Below, piece by piece: positions 24,861-36,922 of a stretch of DNA of 64,000 nt (position 1 is the stretch's first letter; every line of letters starts with the position of its first letter). A program made the translations under genes and the position numbers. The notes under the pieces are model-generated. The model made no database searches, was not told the DNA's origin, and was given only the letters and a program-made list of their open reading frames with translations. Source of the stretch: Epinephelus fuscoguttatus (lineage: Eukaryota; Chordata; Actinopteri; Perciformes; Serranidae); NCBI RefSeq assembly GCF_011397635.1, contig NC_064770.1, forward strand, positions 19,499,707 to 19,563,706. Direction: 5' to 3'.

Positions 24861-25462
24861 GAGGTCAGCAACCTTTACTATCAAAAGAGCCATTTTTTTA
24901 CCAAAAATAATCATTTAAAAAAATCTGTGTGGAGCCACAAAACATATTAAAGGCTTTTAATGAAGGTAGAACAGCATATCAAGTATAAAGCAGCCTATAC
25001 TTATAGTCTAAATGAGCATTCATTCATGTTTACCATAAGGTGGCCACTCTGCAGGGCACTATTTATGATTGTTTGGTACTTTAAGTCTGCAGAGCTGGCA
25101 GTGAAAGCAAACAAATCTTTCCAGGCAGTACTAAATTCTCTATTGTATTCAGAGACTTTTACTGTTTTGGATTTGAGAGACTCAAGGCTAGCCACTGCTA
25201 TTGAGGTTCAGCAAAATTTCAAGGAAAATGTGTACGCACATTTTAGCTGCTGAAATGTTAAAACAATTTTATTTGGTATAGAGGCTTCACATTTTTACAG
25301 TTGAGGAATATAAGAATTTTTGTAGGCTTGAAGCACTGACACACACAAATTAAAAAGTTAAATATATAACTGTTATTCATTTCCATATATTTTTTTTTGT
25401 CAAAGCCACAGGGAGCCATTGGAGAGGGGCTAAAGAGCCACATGCAGCTCCAGAGCCTTAAG
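24861..25462. mobile_element. hAT-like non-autonomous element, damaged at its right end
   Basis: The left end reads CAGAGGTCAGCAACCTTTAC followed by ATCAAAAGAGCCATTTTT. The right part holds the matching AAAGAGCCACATGCAGCTCC block. These are the well-known ends of a hAT group common in vertebrates. The terminal inverted repeat on the right is missing or heavily changed. No transposase frame. Confidence 0.65.
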
Positions 25463-25889
25463 AGAGCTTTAAGGTATAGTTCCAGTCTTTAAAAGTGGGG
25501 TTTTATGAGGTACTTATTCATAGTCAGTGTATTATATATGCAGTAGATGGTGGCTGGCATATCCCCGATTTGGAGAAGCAGGCAGGTGTACCAGCACAGA
25601 AGCTAGGTAATGCACTGCTGTGGACAGGGTTGGCAACAAGACTTATTTTAGCCGCTAAAAAAGGCCCACCTCAAAGAATCAATAAAAGTTTATGTGTATG
25701 CTATATTCAGAATATTTTCACTGCATTATCCGAATCAGACAGGTCTTGACAGGAAAGCTGTTAATGGCTTCAGTTGCACATCTATGTGCTCATCACAGTA
25801 GGTGAGCCTTATTTATGTGGCTTAAATATGTTTTGCTGCTATCCCCATCCACAACAGTAAATTAGTTATCCGCTCTATCAACATTACTG

Positions 25890-28800
25890 TCATCGTGGGT
25901 TGGAAGTCCTCTTTGTTTGTCCATCAGCACAGTGGTGGTCCCTGTGTAGCCTCTGACTGATTTGTCTTTCCAGCTCCACCAGCAGAGCTGGCAGCATGCT
26001 GTCCAGTAAGGCCAGTCCATCCCAGGAGCATCGCAGGCCTCTGATAATATGGAAAGAAGAAAAAACATGGATAAGAGATTCAGTGTAGAGCTGCGATGAT
26101 TAGTTGATTAATCGATTAGCAAGAATGCCAAACATTCCCTGGTTTCAGCTGCTCAAATGTGACGATTTGATGCATTTCTTTGTCCTATATTACAATTTAA
26201 GTGAATATGTTTGACTGTTGGTCAAGTAAAACAAGCTATATGAATACATCAGCCTTCGGACGTGGGGAATTATTTTCTATCAAAACGATTAATTGAGAAA
26301 AAATAACCAGAACTTTTGTCCTAAATGAAAAGAATCGCTGCAGCCCTAAACAAGTGAGGTGGGCAATCTCTTTCGCACCAGTGTAAATGTAAAACTTTAA
26401 ATTCAAGTATTGTTAATGATAGTCATGAGTCACCTGTCATCAAGAATGAGTTGTCCGCTCTGTAGCAACTCTTGGACATCGATGGATGTTCCAAAGACAT
26501 CATGGAGGCCCAGCTGAGGGCTAAACAACTCCCAGTGCTGTTAAATACCAGAAAATGACCTTGAGATGTGCTGAACATTGAACAAATAAGACGATCACAC
26601 AGTAGCTGTGCTGAATAGAACATTTTCTTTAGTAGTGTATTTCATGTAGAAATAAAGGGTTCACCTTGTGATGAATGCCCTGGGTCATTCTCATTCCCAT
26701 CACCAACACCTCCTCCAATCTACCAAAGAAACAGCTTTCATGAGAACAGTGACTAGATGTTGATAATGACAAGGACAGGACACACTGAGTGAAGGGACGA
26801 GTCTGATAATAGCCTTTCACAAGGACAGTGTGTCTGGAAAACAAGCACATGTACAGCGACCTCCAACACCATGTTTCTCACATTGTGTAATTTTACTCAT
26901 TGCAACATACAACAGTGCTGCCTGTAAGTGCAACTCCTCACAGTTCAAGATGGCTGAGGCGAATCCGCCTCCGTGTCCCATGTCCCCTCTGCTGGACTTC
27001 ACGAATCCAGACGTCAGGCTCCAGAGTCTGGGTCCGCGCCTCCCGGATGACACCTCCCTCCCCCACAGGAACAAACCGTCCGTGTGCTCCTGTCACACAC
27101 AAACATGTTAACTTTGCCACAAGAACACTTTTCATTAATCACTGCCTTCAATAAATAATAACAGCTGACCTGGGCCGACGCCGATGTACTGTCTTCCCTT
27201 CCAGTAACTCGTATTGTGATGACTCACTGCGTTCTACATAGCACAAAGTGAGGTGTTACTGTGCTGTCGTGATTGTTCTTCTCAGACAAATTCATGAGGC
27301 AGTATGGTGCGCAACAGAGCAGACATCTGCCTTGTTGATGGAGTGATGAAGGCACTTCATCAGAAACTAGAGCTGGATAACAGTCAGAAATAGGGCTGTA
27401 CGACATGAGGAGAATATGTGATAACAGTGAATATCATGATAACGATACCGCTTGCGATATAAACAGATATTAGATATACACACAGATATATTTAAGCATT
27501 CCTTTACTGAACAAAGTGAACTAAACCTGAGACAGTGCTAAAAACTGCAGTTCCTAAAATGGCCACTTGAGGCTGGCTCCAAAAGGGATTCCACCCGCAT
27601 TAACACCCATGTTAAAATGCCCAACTTTATAGCAGAAATAAACATGTTTACAGCCTGGTACAAAAAAGTTTTGGTCTCTATAGTTTAATAATAGCATAAA
27701 AACATACAAGGGGTTAATTTATATGTAACTCCCATGTTTATACTTAATTAAAGCCTAAAGTTACACAAAGAAAGGACTGCTTGAGTGACAGGCTCTCTGC
27801 AAGGTGTTGATACAGTCTGTAGCCCCTTTTACACTGCCAGATTTTCCGCGAACGTTGGGCCGTTTTGCTGGCAAGCTGCAAGTGTTTAAACACATAGAGG
27901 CGGAATGGCGAGTTGATCCGAGGTGCCCAATTTTCCGTATTCTGTGTAAACAAAAGTAGGTAGGCGGCATTTTGCCACACTCCCCGAGTTTGTTTTTATA
28001 CTGCCAAGACTGAAAAAAGACTGATTGGGCTTTCCTGCAAATTTGCACAATTCCTATCTACAAAGGGCTTGAGAGTCAGATCTACCCCTCACTTCTCTAC
28101 AGCTCCACCCTTGTGTCCAAATATGGTCACTTCTGGCTCCAAAAAAATCAAGATGGCGACGGCCAAAATGCCAGACTCAAAACGTGAGTCGACAAACCAA
28201 TGGGTGACGTCAGGGTGGCTACATCCATTGTTTTTGTACAGGCTAGGATTCACTTTAAAATCATATTGATTACTTTTAAGGCTCTTCAGGGCCTGGCTCC
28301 AGATCACATTTCAGAACTGTTAGTCTCTTATGAACCTTTACGTAGTTTGAGATCCTCTGGCAGAGGTCTCCTGCTTGTCCCAGAATCCAGACTGAAGATC
28401 AAAGGGGACAGAACTTTTGCCACCAGGGCCCCGAGGCTCTGGAATGACCTGTTCGAGGATATAAGGCTGTCTGAGTCACTGGCTTCGTTTAAATCCCTCC
28501 TAAAACCATATTTCTATCATAAAGCATATCCTGACTTTATCTGAGATGTTCGTCTATGTTATTGCTATCTAACTGATAAAATAAAAAAAAATTCACCCCT
28601 GAACCGTTGTCACAAACGGGGAAATTAGCTATTGGGACCAAAACATTTTTTTTGTACCAGGCTTTTAACATGGGTATCAATGGGGATTGACTCAGTTTTT
28701 AGGCTAGCCTCTAGTGGCCATTCGAGGAATTGCAGCTTTTAGCACTTGCACATTGGCTTCATTTTTCAACCTTCTTGCAAGCCACTTGATTTTTACTGAT

Positions 28801-30178
28801 ATTCTCTATACCTTTATATTAATATTATGTAAAGTTATTTTTCATATTGTGTCTTACATGCTGTAATGTGTTTTTATTCCTTTTATAAAGCATTTTGTCC
28901 CTAGTATTCCACAGGTTTTCAAGTGATAAACTTCTCTGTAATCTTTATAAAATAATCAACGTCTTCTTAAGTACGGAGGACATCAGTGAGGACTTACATT
29001 TCTTGCAAAGTTAGACACCTCATACTGCAAGAAGCCATGCTGGTGGAGAATCCTCCTGGCGCACTGATACATCTCTGCTGTCACCTCTTCAGCGGGCATT
29101 GTCACCTTTCCTGCTTGCACCTGTTTAAACAGCTGGGTGCCTCTCTCCAAGGTCAGCTGGTACAGAGACACGTGGTCATCGGACACTCTCAACAACTCGC
29201 ACAGCTCATTCTCCCAGGATTTAACGCTCTGTTTTGGTCGCCCAAACATGACATCCACCGACACCCTCCCGGGGCACAGCCTCCTGGCCTCTTCTACAGT
29301 TTGCAAAGCCTGATGGGAGCTGTGGTCTCTTCCCAAAACTTTCAAATCTTCATCCTGCAAAGACTGGAAGATTGAAAAAGTTATACATGTGCACAGTTCA
29401 CAATCTAATTAGTCTTCTGTAGGCTATATATTCACCTGGACGCCGATGGAGAATCGGTTCACCCCTGCATGCATATAGTCCTCTAACTTTGACTTTCCTA
29501 CAGGAGTAGGGTTGACCTCAAGCGTGACCTCAGCCTTATCCGAGAGATGCGCCAGCCTGGAAACAGTCTCCAGGACTGCAGCAATGGTTGAGGGTGGAGC
29601 CAGGCTTGGAGTCCCACCACCAAAAAACACTGAGGTAATGCTGCAGGGATAAATCAAAATTAAGTGTGGGTGATGGCATGTGTTGTGAGCAGAGATCATG
29701 TGAAGGTCTAATGAATGAACATACCAGGACACCTGACTGAGCTGCAGCAGTGTTTCAGTCTCCTTCTGAAGGCACTCAGTCATCATGTGGTCATTGTCCT
29801 CTCTGGGTATATACTTGTTAAAGTTGCAGTAGGAGCACCGTCTGAGACAGTAGGGCCACTACAGAAGAAGAGATGAGGAAGGTGACTTTGACATGATTTG
29901 GGCAAACTTTCTAGACATGACAGTATTTGCATTAGACTGAAAAAAGATTTATGTCAGTCAGTGCATGGGTATGCATATTTCTCTGCATTGAAATATTTAA
30001 TCAGATCCATTGACCAAAGCCAGCTCACGTGCACGTAGAGAGACGCCTGCTTCGTGAGATGTGCAGAGCCTGTCCGCTCAAATAAATCCTCAATTATTTC
30101 GCCGCCGGAAGTCTGAGAGAAGCAGCGCAGCCCGGGAGAGAGGGCACGTCTGCAGGCATGGAGCGTGTGTTTGATCAT
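25890..30178 (-). CDS. rsad1: RSAD1, radical SAM domain-containing protein 1 (HemW-like)
   Basis: Nine exons in reading order: 30178-30029, 29858-29725, 29640-29436, 29363-28998, 27233-27170, 27089-26942, 26719-26665, 26537-26434 and 26040-25890. They sum to 1377 nt (458 aa); human RSAD1 is about 442. The radical-SAM CxxxCxxC motif is intact at residues 54-61 (CLRRCSYC), after [42 protein letters not shown] and the HemW C-terminal domain ([21 protein letters not shown]) all follow. The 50-residue leader is rich in basic residues and Ser, consistent with mitochondrial import. By homology to HemW it would act as a haem chaperone or handling protein rather than as the oxygen-independent coproporphyrinogen oxidase it resembles. 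The start ATG at 30178 has A at -3; no earlier in-frame ATG was found. Confidence 0.95.
26088..26348 (+). mobile_element. Dispersed teleost MITE (copy 2), rsad1 intron
   Basis: It begins AGAGCTGCGATGATTAGTTG and ends with the near reverse complement AATCGCTGCAGCCCT. ATTAATCGATTA-like subterminal sequence is present. It lies between rsad1 exons 8 and 9. Confidence 0.65.
27392..27500. repeat. Fragment of a dispersed repeat
   Basis: Starts AATAGGGCTGTACGACATGA and continues with AATATGTGATAACAG and ATCATGATAACGATA, a pattern common in dispersed fish repeats. It has only one recognisable end. Confidence 0.4.
27534..28746. mobile_element. Long-TIR DNA transposon remnant with nested insertions
   Basis: Outer inverted repeats of roughly 150-200 bases run inward from AGTGCTAAAA at both ends and share the blocks AATGGCCACT, ACCCATGTTAAAA, GCCTGGTACAAAAAA and TTTTGGTC. 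The middle holds a second element (about 27820-28070, opening CCCCTTTTACACTGCCAGATT) and a LINE 3' fragment. It is located in rsad1 intron 4. Confidence 0.75.
28217..28585 (+). mobile_element. 3' fragment of a CR1/L2-like LINE
   Basis: An open frame of about 110 codons (to the stop at 28542-28544) has the end of a fish LINE reverse transcriptase: [54 protein letters not shown] and [10 protein letters not shown]. The copy is 5' truncated, as is normal for LINEs, and is followed by an A-rich tail. The clade (CR1/L2-like) is assigned by eye. Confidence 0.75.
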
Positions 30179-30477
30179 GCTGGTGTCTGTCTGAAAGTTG
30201 TCCTTCACTTCAACACATGGTCACGTGAAGCTGCTACACGAGTCTCGAGGCTCCGTTATAAAAATATAGATTATATCAAAGTGTCAATAATGTGGCCGAA
30301 GTTACTACAAAGTAGCGTAAAGTCATTTCGTCCTGTTTACACATCGCTTCCTGGTAGCTGTGACGTCACCCCTAACAGGAAATACATACAATGTGATTTC
30401 CTCTTCGTGTGTAACACAGTTTGACCACACAGGGGCGCTGTTTCACTGGTGTAAGGCCTACCCATTAAATACATTTG

Positions 30478-30479
<2 letters not shown>

Positions 30480-30554
<75 letters not shown>

Positions 30555-30570
30555 GGTTAGATAGATAGAG
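30480..30570. repeat. (TAGA)n tetranucleotide microsatellite
   Basis: About 75 bases of uninterrupted TAGA units to 30554, one GGTT interruption, then two more units. It starts about 300 bases upstream of the rsad1 start codon. Confidence 0.97.
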
Positions 30571-31744
30571 TAAAACACGCAACAATAAAACAGTTTAAAT
30601 TAATTTAAATGAGTAGTTTGCAGCCCTGCTCTCACTGGGCAGGTTTATCCAAAGTCGAGCAGCGCTGACTGCAAAGGCTCTAACACCTCTGTGAATTAAT
30701 CTAGACCTGGGAACAGCAAGGAAAGGTGCATCTGAGGATCTCTGTGTGTGAGAAGGAATGTAGGGCTATAAAAGATCTGTTACATAACTTAGAACAAGGC
30801 CTCTCAGGGCTTTGTAAGTTGCCAATAAAATCTTATCTTCTTGGCTTCTAAAAGTAAAAGCCTGTAAAGCTGCTACGTCAGTTTGTATGAAGACTGCAGA
30901 ATTACCCAAGAACCTTAAGTATCACTTGTACAATGTAGCCTAAATATACGCAAACATCACATGATGAACATGACATGAACATATTTTATTGCATGAGGCT
31001 GGTGTGCAGGTTTTTCATTCAAATTCATGCTCTGTTCACACAGGATCAAACTAATTTAATGAGCTATTGATTTCTCTGATTCTGGTGGACTGACAGTGAG
31101 ATGACCTTGTGGGGTCACACACAAAATCAGAGTGTTCATTTTAACAGAGGAAGCAAAAATCAGCGCAGTTTGAATGGTTATGAAATTATTTTATCATTAG
31201 GGTTACAGTTCATTAAATCTCATCATTTTGAGTTCAACTCAGCTTTGTTATAGAACAAACAGCTCCTCAGTTACAGTTTGTCATGTTCAAGTAATTACCT
31301 CTGACCATTGCTGTTTGACGCTGGAGAGTTTGATGTGATGATAATGGTTATACAAATCCAATATATGACGTGTGGCAGTGAGTAAATAAATAAAAGAGCC
31401 ACCACATCAGCCACAAAAAAAGGAATAAATCTTCTCACCTCCTCTCATCCTTCACACTTTTACCAAAGTACAAAACACAGCAGGTCATTATGTACTTAAT
31501 CTAAATATTTCATTAACAATGTCAATAAATGTGAATGTGCTCACTGCCAGCCTCCAACCCCGGGGACATTTTCCATTTATTATTAAATCTGGCACCAATT
31601 ACCCTCAGCAGAGAGTGATAGAGACAGAGCGATTGGTTTATACTGAATGCAACAGTTATGGTGATGACTTAAGTCCACACAGAAGCTGGATAACTTTGTG
31701 ATAATCCAGATCAAAAGAGTGTATCTTTGCTGGAAATCTGCCAA
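30571..31744. other. Spacer between rsad1 and the GIMAP-like gene
   Basis: About 30640-30840 resembles the tail of a dispersed repeat: GACTGCAAAGGCTCTAACACC, CTAGACCTGGGAACAGCAAGG, then CAATAAAATCTTATCTT. A related block is at about 62990-63180. The rest shows no gene. Confidence 0.45.
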
Positions 31745-34394
31745 ATGGATAAGAGAAAGAAAGGTAAGCTCACTGACTGACTACATGGGGTTACGGGGGT
31801 TCACAAATACGACATAGACTCAAGTTGTAAAGCTGTAAACGTGGGGTCATATCAGTTTGCATGTCACTTAGCAGCATTTATGAGCTGAAAGAATTCTGGC
31901 ATGGTAATGTTGGTCCGCCGGTTGGTCAGTTCACCACCACTTTGATCCAAATTGAAATATCTCAACATATATTCGATAGATTGACATATATTGTACAGAT
32001 ATTCATGGTATCCAGAGGGAAAATTCTAATGACTTTGGTGATCCCCTGTCTTACCGTAATGCTGCCATGAAGGTGACTGTGTATGGATTGCAGTGAAATT
32101 TGATGGGGCATTCTTCTGTTCCCCAGCTACTACATAATGGAAACCTGGAAAGATACTCTGTGTTTGCTTGGGTAAGGTTAGGAGACTATAATCATGACTT
32201 TGAAAGTGATTTAACTGCATGGCATGGAACTTAGTCTAGATAATGACTTTTTTTGTATGGAAAACAACTCCCCATATATATAATAAATTAATTAACCAGT
32301 TAAATGAGAGAAAAAAACAAAAGATGAAAAAAAGAGAAAAACAATTTTTAAACATTCAAGGTTTAGAATATCAATGGTAATTCAGTATTGCCATTTCCAA
32401 ACAGGTTAAGAATAGGAAAGAGGTCAAGGGTCATAACAACAAATTATTGACATTTCAAACAGATTAAGTTTAAGAGAGAAAACAAGAAGTCAGGTTTACC
32501 GTGGGAGACTTATGTTACCAAACTGTTCCCATCCCCAAAGAGGTTACGGTTAGAAAAGGTGTCTAGTATTAAAATTGGGCTAATTTACTGTGTCTCCACC
32601 AGAGTAAGATCTAGAAATCAGAAACTGAATGAGAAGTATTTCACTGACACATCAGTAGAATAAAACAAGAATAGAATAAGAGCAAACATAAGGAATATGT
32701 ACAGTTTTGTGCATTGTATGTTGCTGAAATGGAGCCTTAACCTCTTGACACATTATAATGTGTTTATGGCTTTTACATCTTGACAACTGATATGTTAGAG
32801 CATGGTCAAATCTGACCCGAACACAATGGGTTAATTTGTGTTAACAGAATATTGAACTGGAGAACATAGAACACTCTGAACATAGATTCGCTCCCACTTT
32901 GACACACATATTAATGTTCTCTTCAGTATGATTCGTAATCACTTTGATGAAGCTCTGACTTTTCACATAATATTTTTGTGTTTTTTGTTAGTTGGTAAAA
33001 GTTAGCATGGTGACCATGGCAAGCTTTATACCGGTTTAACATCAGCGTGTTATCATTCTAAGCACGTCAGCGTGCCAACCTTAGCACTTAGCTCAAAGCT
33101 TAGCCTCACAGAGCCACTGTAGTCTTAAAATTGTATTGGCAGTACTGTCAATTGGGATACAGCCTCGTATGAGTCACTTGTGTTAGCAAGGAGTTATTCT
33201 CCATAATCTGTTTATTCCCCTCATCTTCCAGCCTCTTGTAGAAAACATTACATATGAATTTGATGCACTTAAAAGCATTTTTTCAAAGAAAGACAATGTA
33301 AAAACTAGACATACAGTAACAGTTATCAGTGTGAGCAAATGCACATGATACATTTTGCACTTTTTGCAGGGTCTCCTACAGAATTGAGGCTAATGGTGGT
33401 GGGTAGCAGTGGACCTCCACAATTCCTTCTAACAAATGCCATACTTGGGAGAGAGGAGTTTTCTAAGGACATCACCGGTATTTCTGACAGCAAGAAGAAC
33501 ACTGGAGAGCTGGCTGGTAGGCGAGTGGCTGTGGTCAATGGGCCAAACATCTATGACAAAGATATATCTCGAGCTAAAAGGAAGAATGAGCTGAGAAGGT
33601 CTAAATGCTTGTGTATTCCCGGCCCCCATGCCTTTCTTGTTGCCTTTGACTTGGAGAAAATCTCCCCCAATGATATGAGAGCCCCCAAACTGATGAGGAA
33701 ACGCTTTGGGAGACACTGTCTGAAGCACTGCATGGTCCTCCTGGCTTATGAGGGAAACCTGGAGGGAGCCGCCCTGGAAGACAAGGTGCAGAAGACTGAC
33801 TGGCACCTGAGAGAACTGATCGAGAAGTACGGTGGATGCTTTCACTTTTTCAGCAAGAACTGGAGAGACCGCAGCGGGGACAGAGCGCTGCTGCAGAAGA
33901 TAGAGAGGATGGTGGCCTCTTTAGGAGGGGGCTTCTTCTCCAGCAGAACTTTCCAGAAGGCAGAGTTAGCTGTGAAGAAGGAGGAGAAGAGGCTCAGGAA
34001 GCAGAGGACAGCAGAGATAGAAAAGGCATGGACGGAAATGGAGAAGCAGTACATAGCGGAGGAGTTGTATCACCAGAGGGACGCCTACACAGCCAGTGTT
34101 GGCGCTGAGATCAGAGCCAAGGCAGAGATGGACAACGGGTGGCTCAGAACCTCCCTGGCACGAGGACTGGGGACGGGTTTAGTTGTGGGAGCTGTCATGG
34201 GCGCACTGTTTGGTTCCATAGAGGGGCCAGGGGGGATGGTTCTGTATGGGATCATAGGTGGGGCAGTAGGTGGATCCGCAGGGGGAACGGCACAGGTAGC
34301 GATAGAGCATATGGAGGGCAGAGTGGCTCCTCCTGCCAGACTCAACTTTAACTCAATCTTCATTAATCGCTTCTTTGCAACTCCTCGTCCATGA
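31745..34394 (+). CDS. GIMAP/AIG1-like protein with degenerate GTPase motifs and glycine zipper
   Basis: Two exons, 31745-31763 (MDKRKK plus one base) and 33370-34394, sum to 1044 nt (347 aa). The fold is recognisable as an AIG1/GIMAP domain from PGPHAFLVAFDLEKIS, NLEGAALEDKV, LRELIEKYGGCFHFF and LLQKIERMVASLGGGFFS. Every nucleotide-contact motif is altered. The P-loop is GSSGPPQF (residues 18-25) instead of GxxGxGKS. The usual DTPG reads NGPN. The TR(G/K)xD(L) block reads AYEGNL. Residues about 200-260 are a charged, probably coiled-coil helix (KKEEKRLRKQRTAEIEKAW). Residues about 272-313 are a Gly-rich hydrophobic region with GxxxG repeats, a probable membrane anchor. The frame is fully open and the splice sites are good, so it looks like a functional pseudo-GTPase, not a pseudogene. 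GIMAPs act in lymphocyte survival and on organelle membranes; the role here is inferred only from the family. Confidence 0.85.
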
Positions 34395-34428
34395 CAGCGA
34401 GGTATTGACTTATTATGACGTGTTTTTC

Positions 34429-34434
34429 AATAAA
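34429..34434 (+). terminator. polyadenylation signal of the GIMAP-like gene
   Basis: AATAAA 35 bases after the stop codon, followed by a TGTGCTCTTTGT T/G-rich element. Confidence 0.75.
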
Positions 34435-34769
34435 ATATCATGTGCTCTTTGTATTTAACTTGCTTATGTAGCTTTCAGGCAGACTTGATACCAAAGCAGA
34501 TAAGGAAATGTACAACACCCTCTCGGCTGAAACTGAAACTTGACTTGTTGTGCCCTCTGCAGCTCAAGGGGATTACTAATGGTCAACAATATAAACCTCA
34601 TGGCTGATTTAAACTGTGAATTTGTATTTTGTGTCATGAAAACAACCAACAATTAATCATGTTCTTATCTGTTTGGGTTTTTTGCCATTTCACAAACTCT
34701 CCTGTCATTTAAGATTCTTCCCCCTCTTCTCATTGCTCAGTTTGTACATCCTTGATTATTTTCCTCGCC

Positions 34770-35500
34770 TCCTCTCCTTGTATCATCATCCCTCCCACCT
34801 GAGATGCAAGTGGAGGAGGCAAGGCAGAGACACGAGGAAAGAGTTGAGGCAACAGACATCTATCATTTTCTGTTGTGGCCCACTGCAGTATTTCATGACC
34901 TCTGTCAGATATAAGCATACCAGTGTTTTTGACAATTTATACATTTATTTCAATTGACTGTGGTTTGTATATCCCAGCTGTATATCTCACCTCTTTTATA
35001 CATCAGGGGTGCCAAAAAGACTCCTGCAAAAGACACACCTGTGCATCCTCACTCATAGCTCCTCCAGCAAGCCTCCTCTTTCCTCAAAGTGTATTTTAGG
35101 GGTTCAATCCATCATGCTCGCTTCCTTTCCTTGTTTCTTAGTCCTTCCCATTGGAGATGCAAGTGGAGGAGGAGAGGAAGAGGCGCAAAGACAGAGGAGC
35201 CTTAGCTCTAAGCTCCTCCAGAAGTCTCCTCTGTCCTCTCTCCTTGACTCTTCGAGGTGCATTTAAGGGATTGGAAGATCCTTCATGAATGGGAACAATT
35301 TCCAGGTCACGGAAGGAGGCAAAGAAGCATAAGTTAGCATAATGAAAGACATTTGACATTTGAGACATTCTTCAAGATGGCGCACTGATATCGGTTTCCA
35401 GGTCAAAGGCAGGAGGGTGGAGGGGAGAGGAGTTGAGGAGGCACAAAATAGAGAAAAGTCCTTTTTCTTCATCCTCATTCCCCTCACCTGGTCCCATTTC
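34770..35500. repeat. Repeated purine/pyrimidine-rich segment
   Basis: GAGATGCAAGTGGAGGAGG occurs at about 34801 and again at about 35154, each preceded by a CT-rich run (CCTTGT..C) and followed by an AG-rich run. A third, AG-rich region (35408-35450) is similar in composition. It looks like two copies of a dispersed repeat. No gene was recognised from 34435 to 35900. Confidence 0.45.
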
Positions 35501-35959
35501 ACTGCTCTTTTGCCAGGTTGTTAAGTATTTTGCTGCTTAGCTATCCAATGGTTTCTGGCTCCTGTTCAGCCTAATCTCCCTGTGTTTAATCTTAATTCTC
35601 AGACCATGCCTTCTCTGCCTGCTTTCCCCTCATCAGATTTGTTGCCTGAGTGGCCCATTATCTCGTATTTTGAGTAAGCTGAACTTGTTTTCTACATAGA
35701 CTGTCTCATTGTTGTAGTAATAGGTTCCTACCTGCTTGGTTTCCATTTCAGTTTTCAATAAATGGAGTTGTGATTTGTGTCATCACATGTGGGAGTTTGC
35801 TCTTAAGCAACATTTTATTTGACCTCCAACATTCCCTGGCATCTCGCTGTAGGTTAGTTGAAGAGTATCAGATAACATTCAGGGTGGAGTTTCAACTGAG
35901 AGTGCCATTGTCTAAAGCACTGCCTCTTTCCTAGACAACACAATCACCTCAGCGCACCT

Positions 35960-36069
35960 GTTCAGTGGACACCATTAGCAGTCTTTACGTTGTATTTCAT
36001 ACCTGAAACTGTGAACAGAATCAGTGCAGACCAGAAGCAGTGTTACCTGGACAAGAAAAACTTGAAAAG
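35960..36069 (+). other. candidate 5' non-coding exon of the RING/SPRY gene
   Basis: A block ends in CTTGAAAAG followed by the donor GTAAGCCC (exon end 36069). It would splice to the acceptor at 36918-36919, three bases before the start codon. The left limit is unknown. Confidence 0.4.
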
Positions 36070-36922
36070 GTAAGCCCACACTCTGCTGGGTGAATGGTTT
36101 TACAGTAGTTTCTCTTTTATTCCTGGAAAAGCTGCCTATTTCCTGACTGTGAATTTAGACCATAAAATCATTCACGGACACGTTGCATCATCTGAGAGTG
36201 TTTCCCAGCGTAAATGTCAGAGTACGATGTGCTCAGGACAAAACATAACATTTCAGAAGTTGTTGTATTGTGTTGAGTTGTTCTGTAGCTCCCTAGTGAC
36301 GTAACAGTTTGGGTGCTACCTGTTTGACCACATACTTTACATCACATATTTCACTGAGCCGCTTCCGTTCTCTGGTAGTACACCGGTCTCTGATCACAAA
36401 GAAATTCCTGAGAAACTCAAGCGCCTGTGACAATGCCAACAAGAAGAATTTGTGGTAGAAAATAAAGAGAGGGATAGACATAATTGTTCCTAGACATAAA
36501 GAAGAATTTCCTGTCCTTTTTGCTATCATTACATAATATGAGAGGAGTGCCATTCTGCCCTGAGAACATGACGTCCCATTTGTGCTGCTTATCTGAGCTG
36601 AAAATAGCTGTGCTCTCACATTTCAGAGTAAATGCTCCTTTTTAAAGCAGTGAGTGGACAGTACTTCGAGTTTAAGATGATTTGATGCTACATCTCTTTT
36701 ATTAAATTTGCAGAACTTCTAAAAGACAACAAATTGTAAAAGGTTAAACCAATGTTTTCCAGCTTTTCTGGCTTGTAAACAGTATCTAGTTGTCTACCTA
36801 ACTGCCTACCTAGTGCCATTTCAAATAGTACATTTGTCAAAAGGCTTTTGACAAACAAACAAACTAAAAGAAATGTCTTCAAACTTTGCTGACATTGATC
36901 ATGTCACTGTCATTTTCAGAGC

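Noticed and set aside
28986-29375. 129-codon plus-strand frame
   Set aside because: Antisense to the large rsad1 exon 4.
33429-33845. 138-codon minus-strand frame
   Set aside because: Antisense to the GIMAP-like exon 2.
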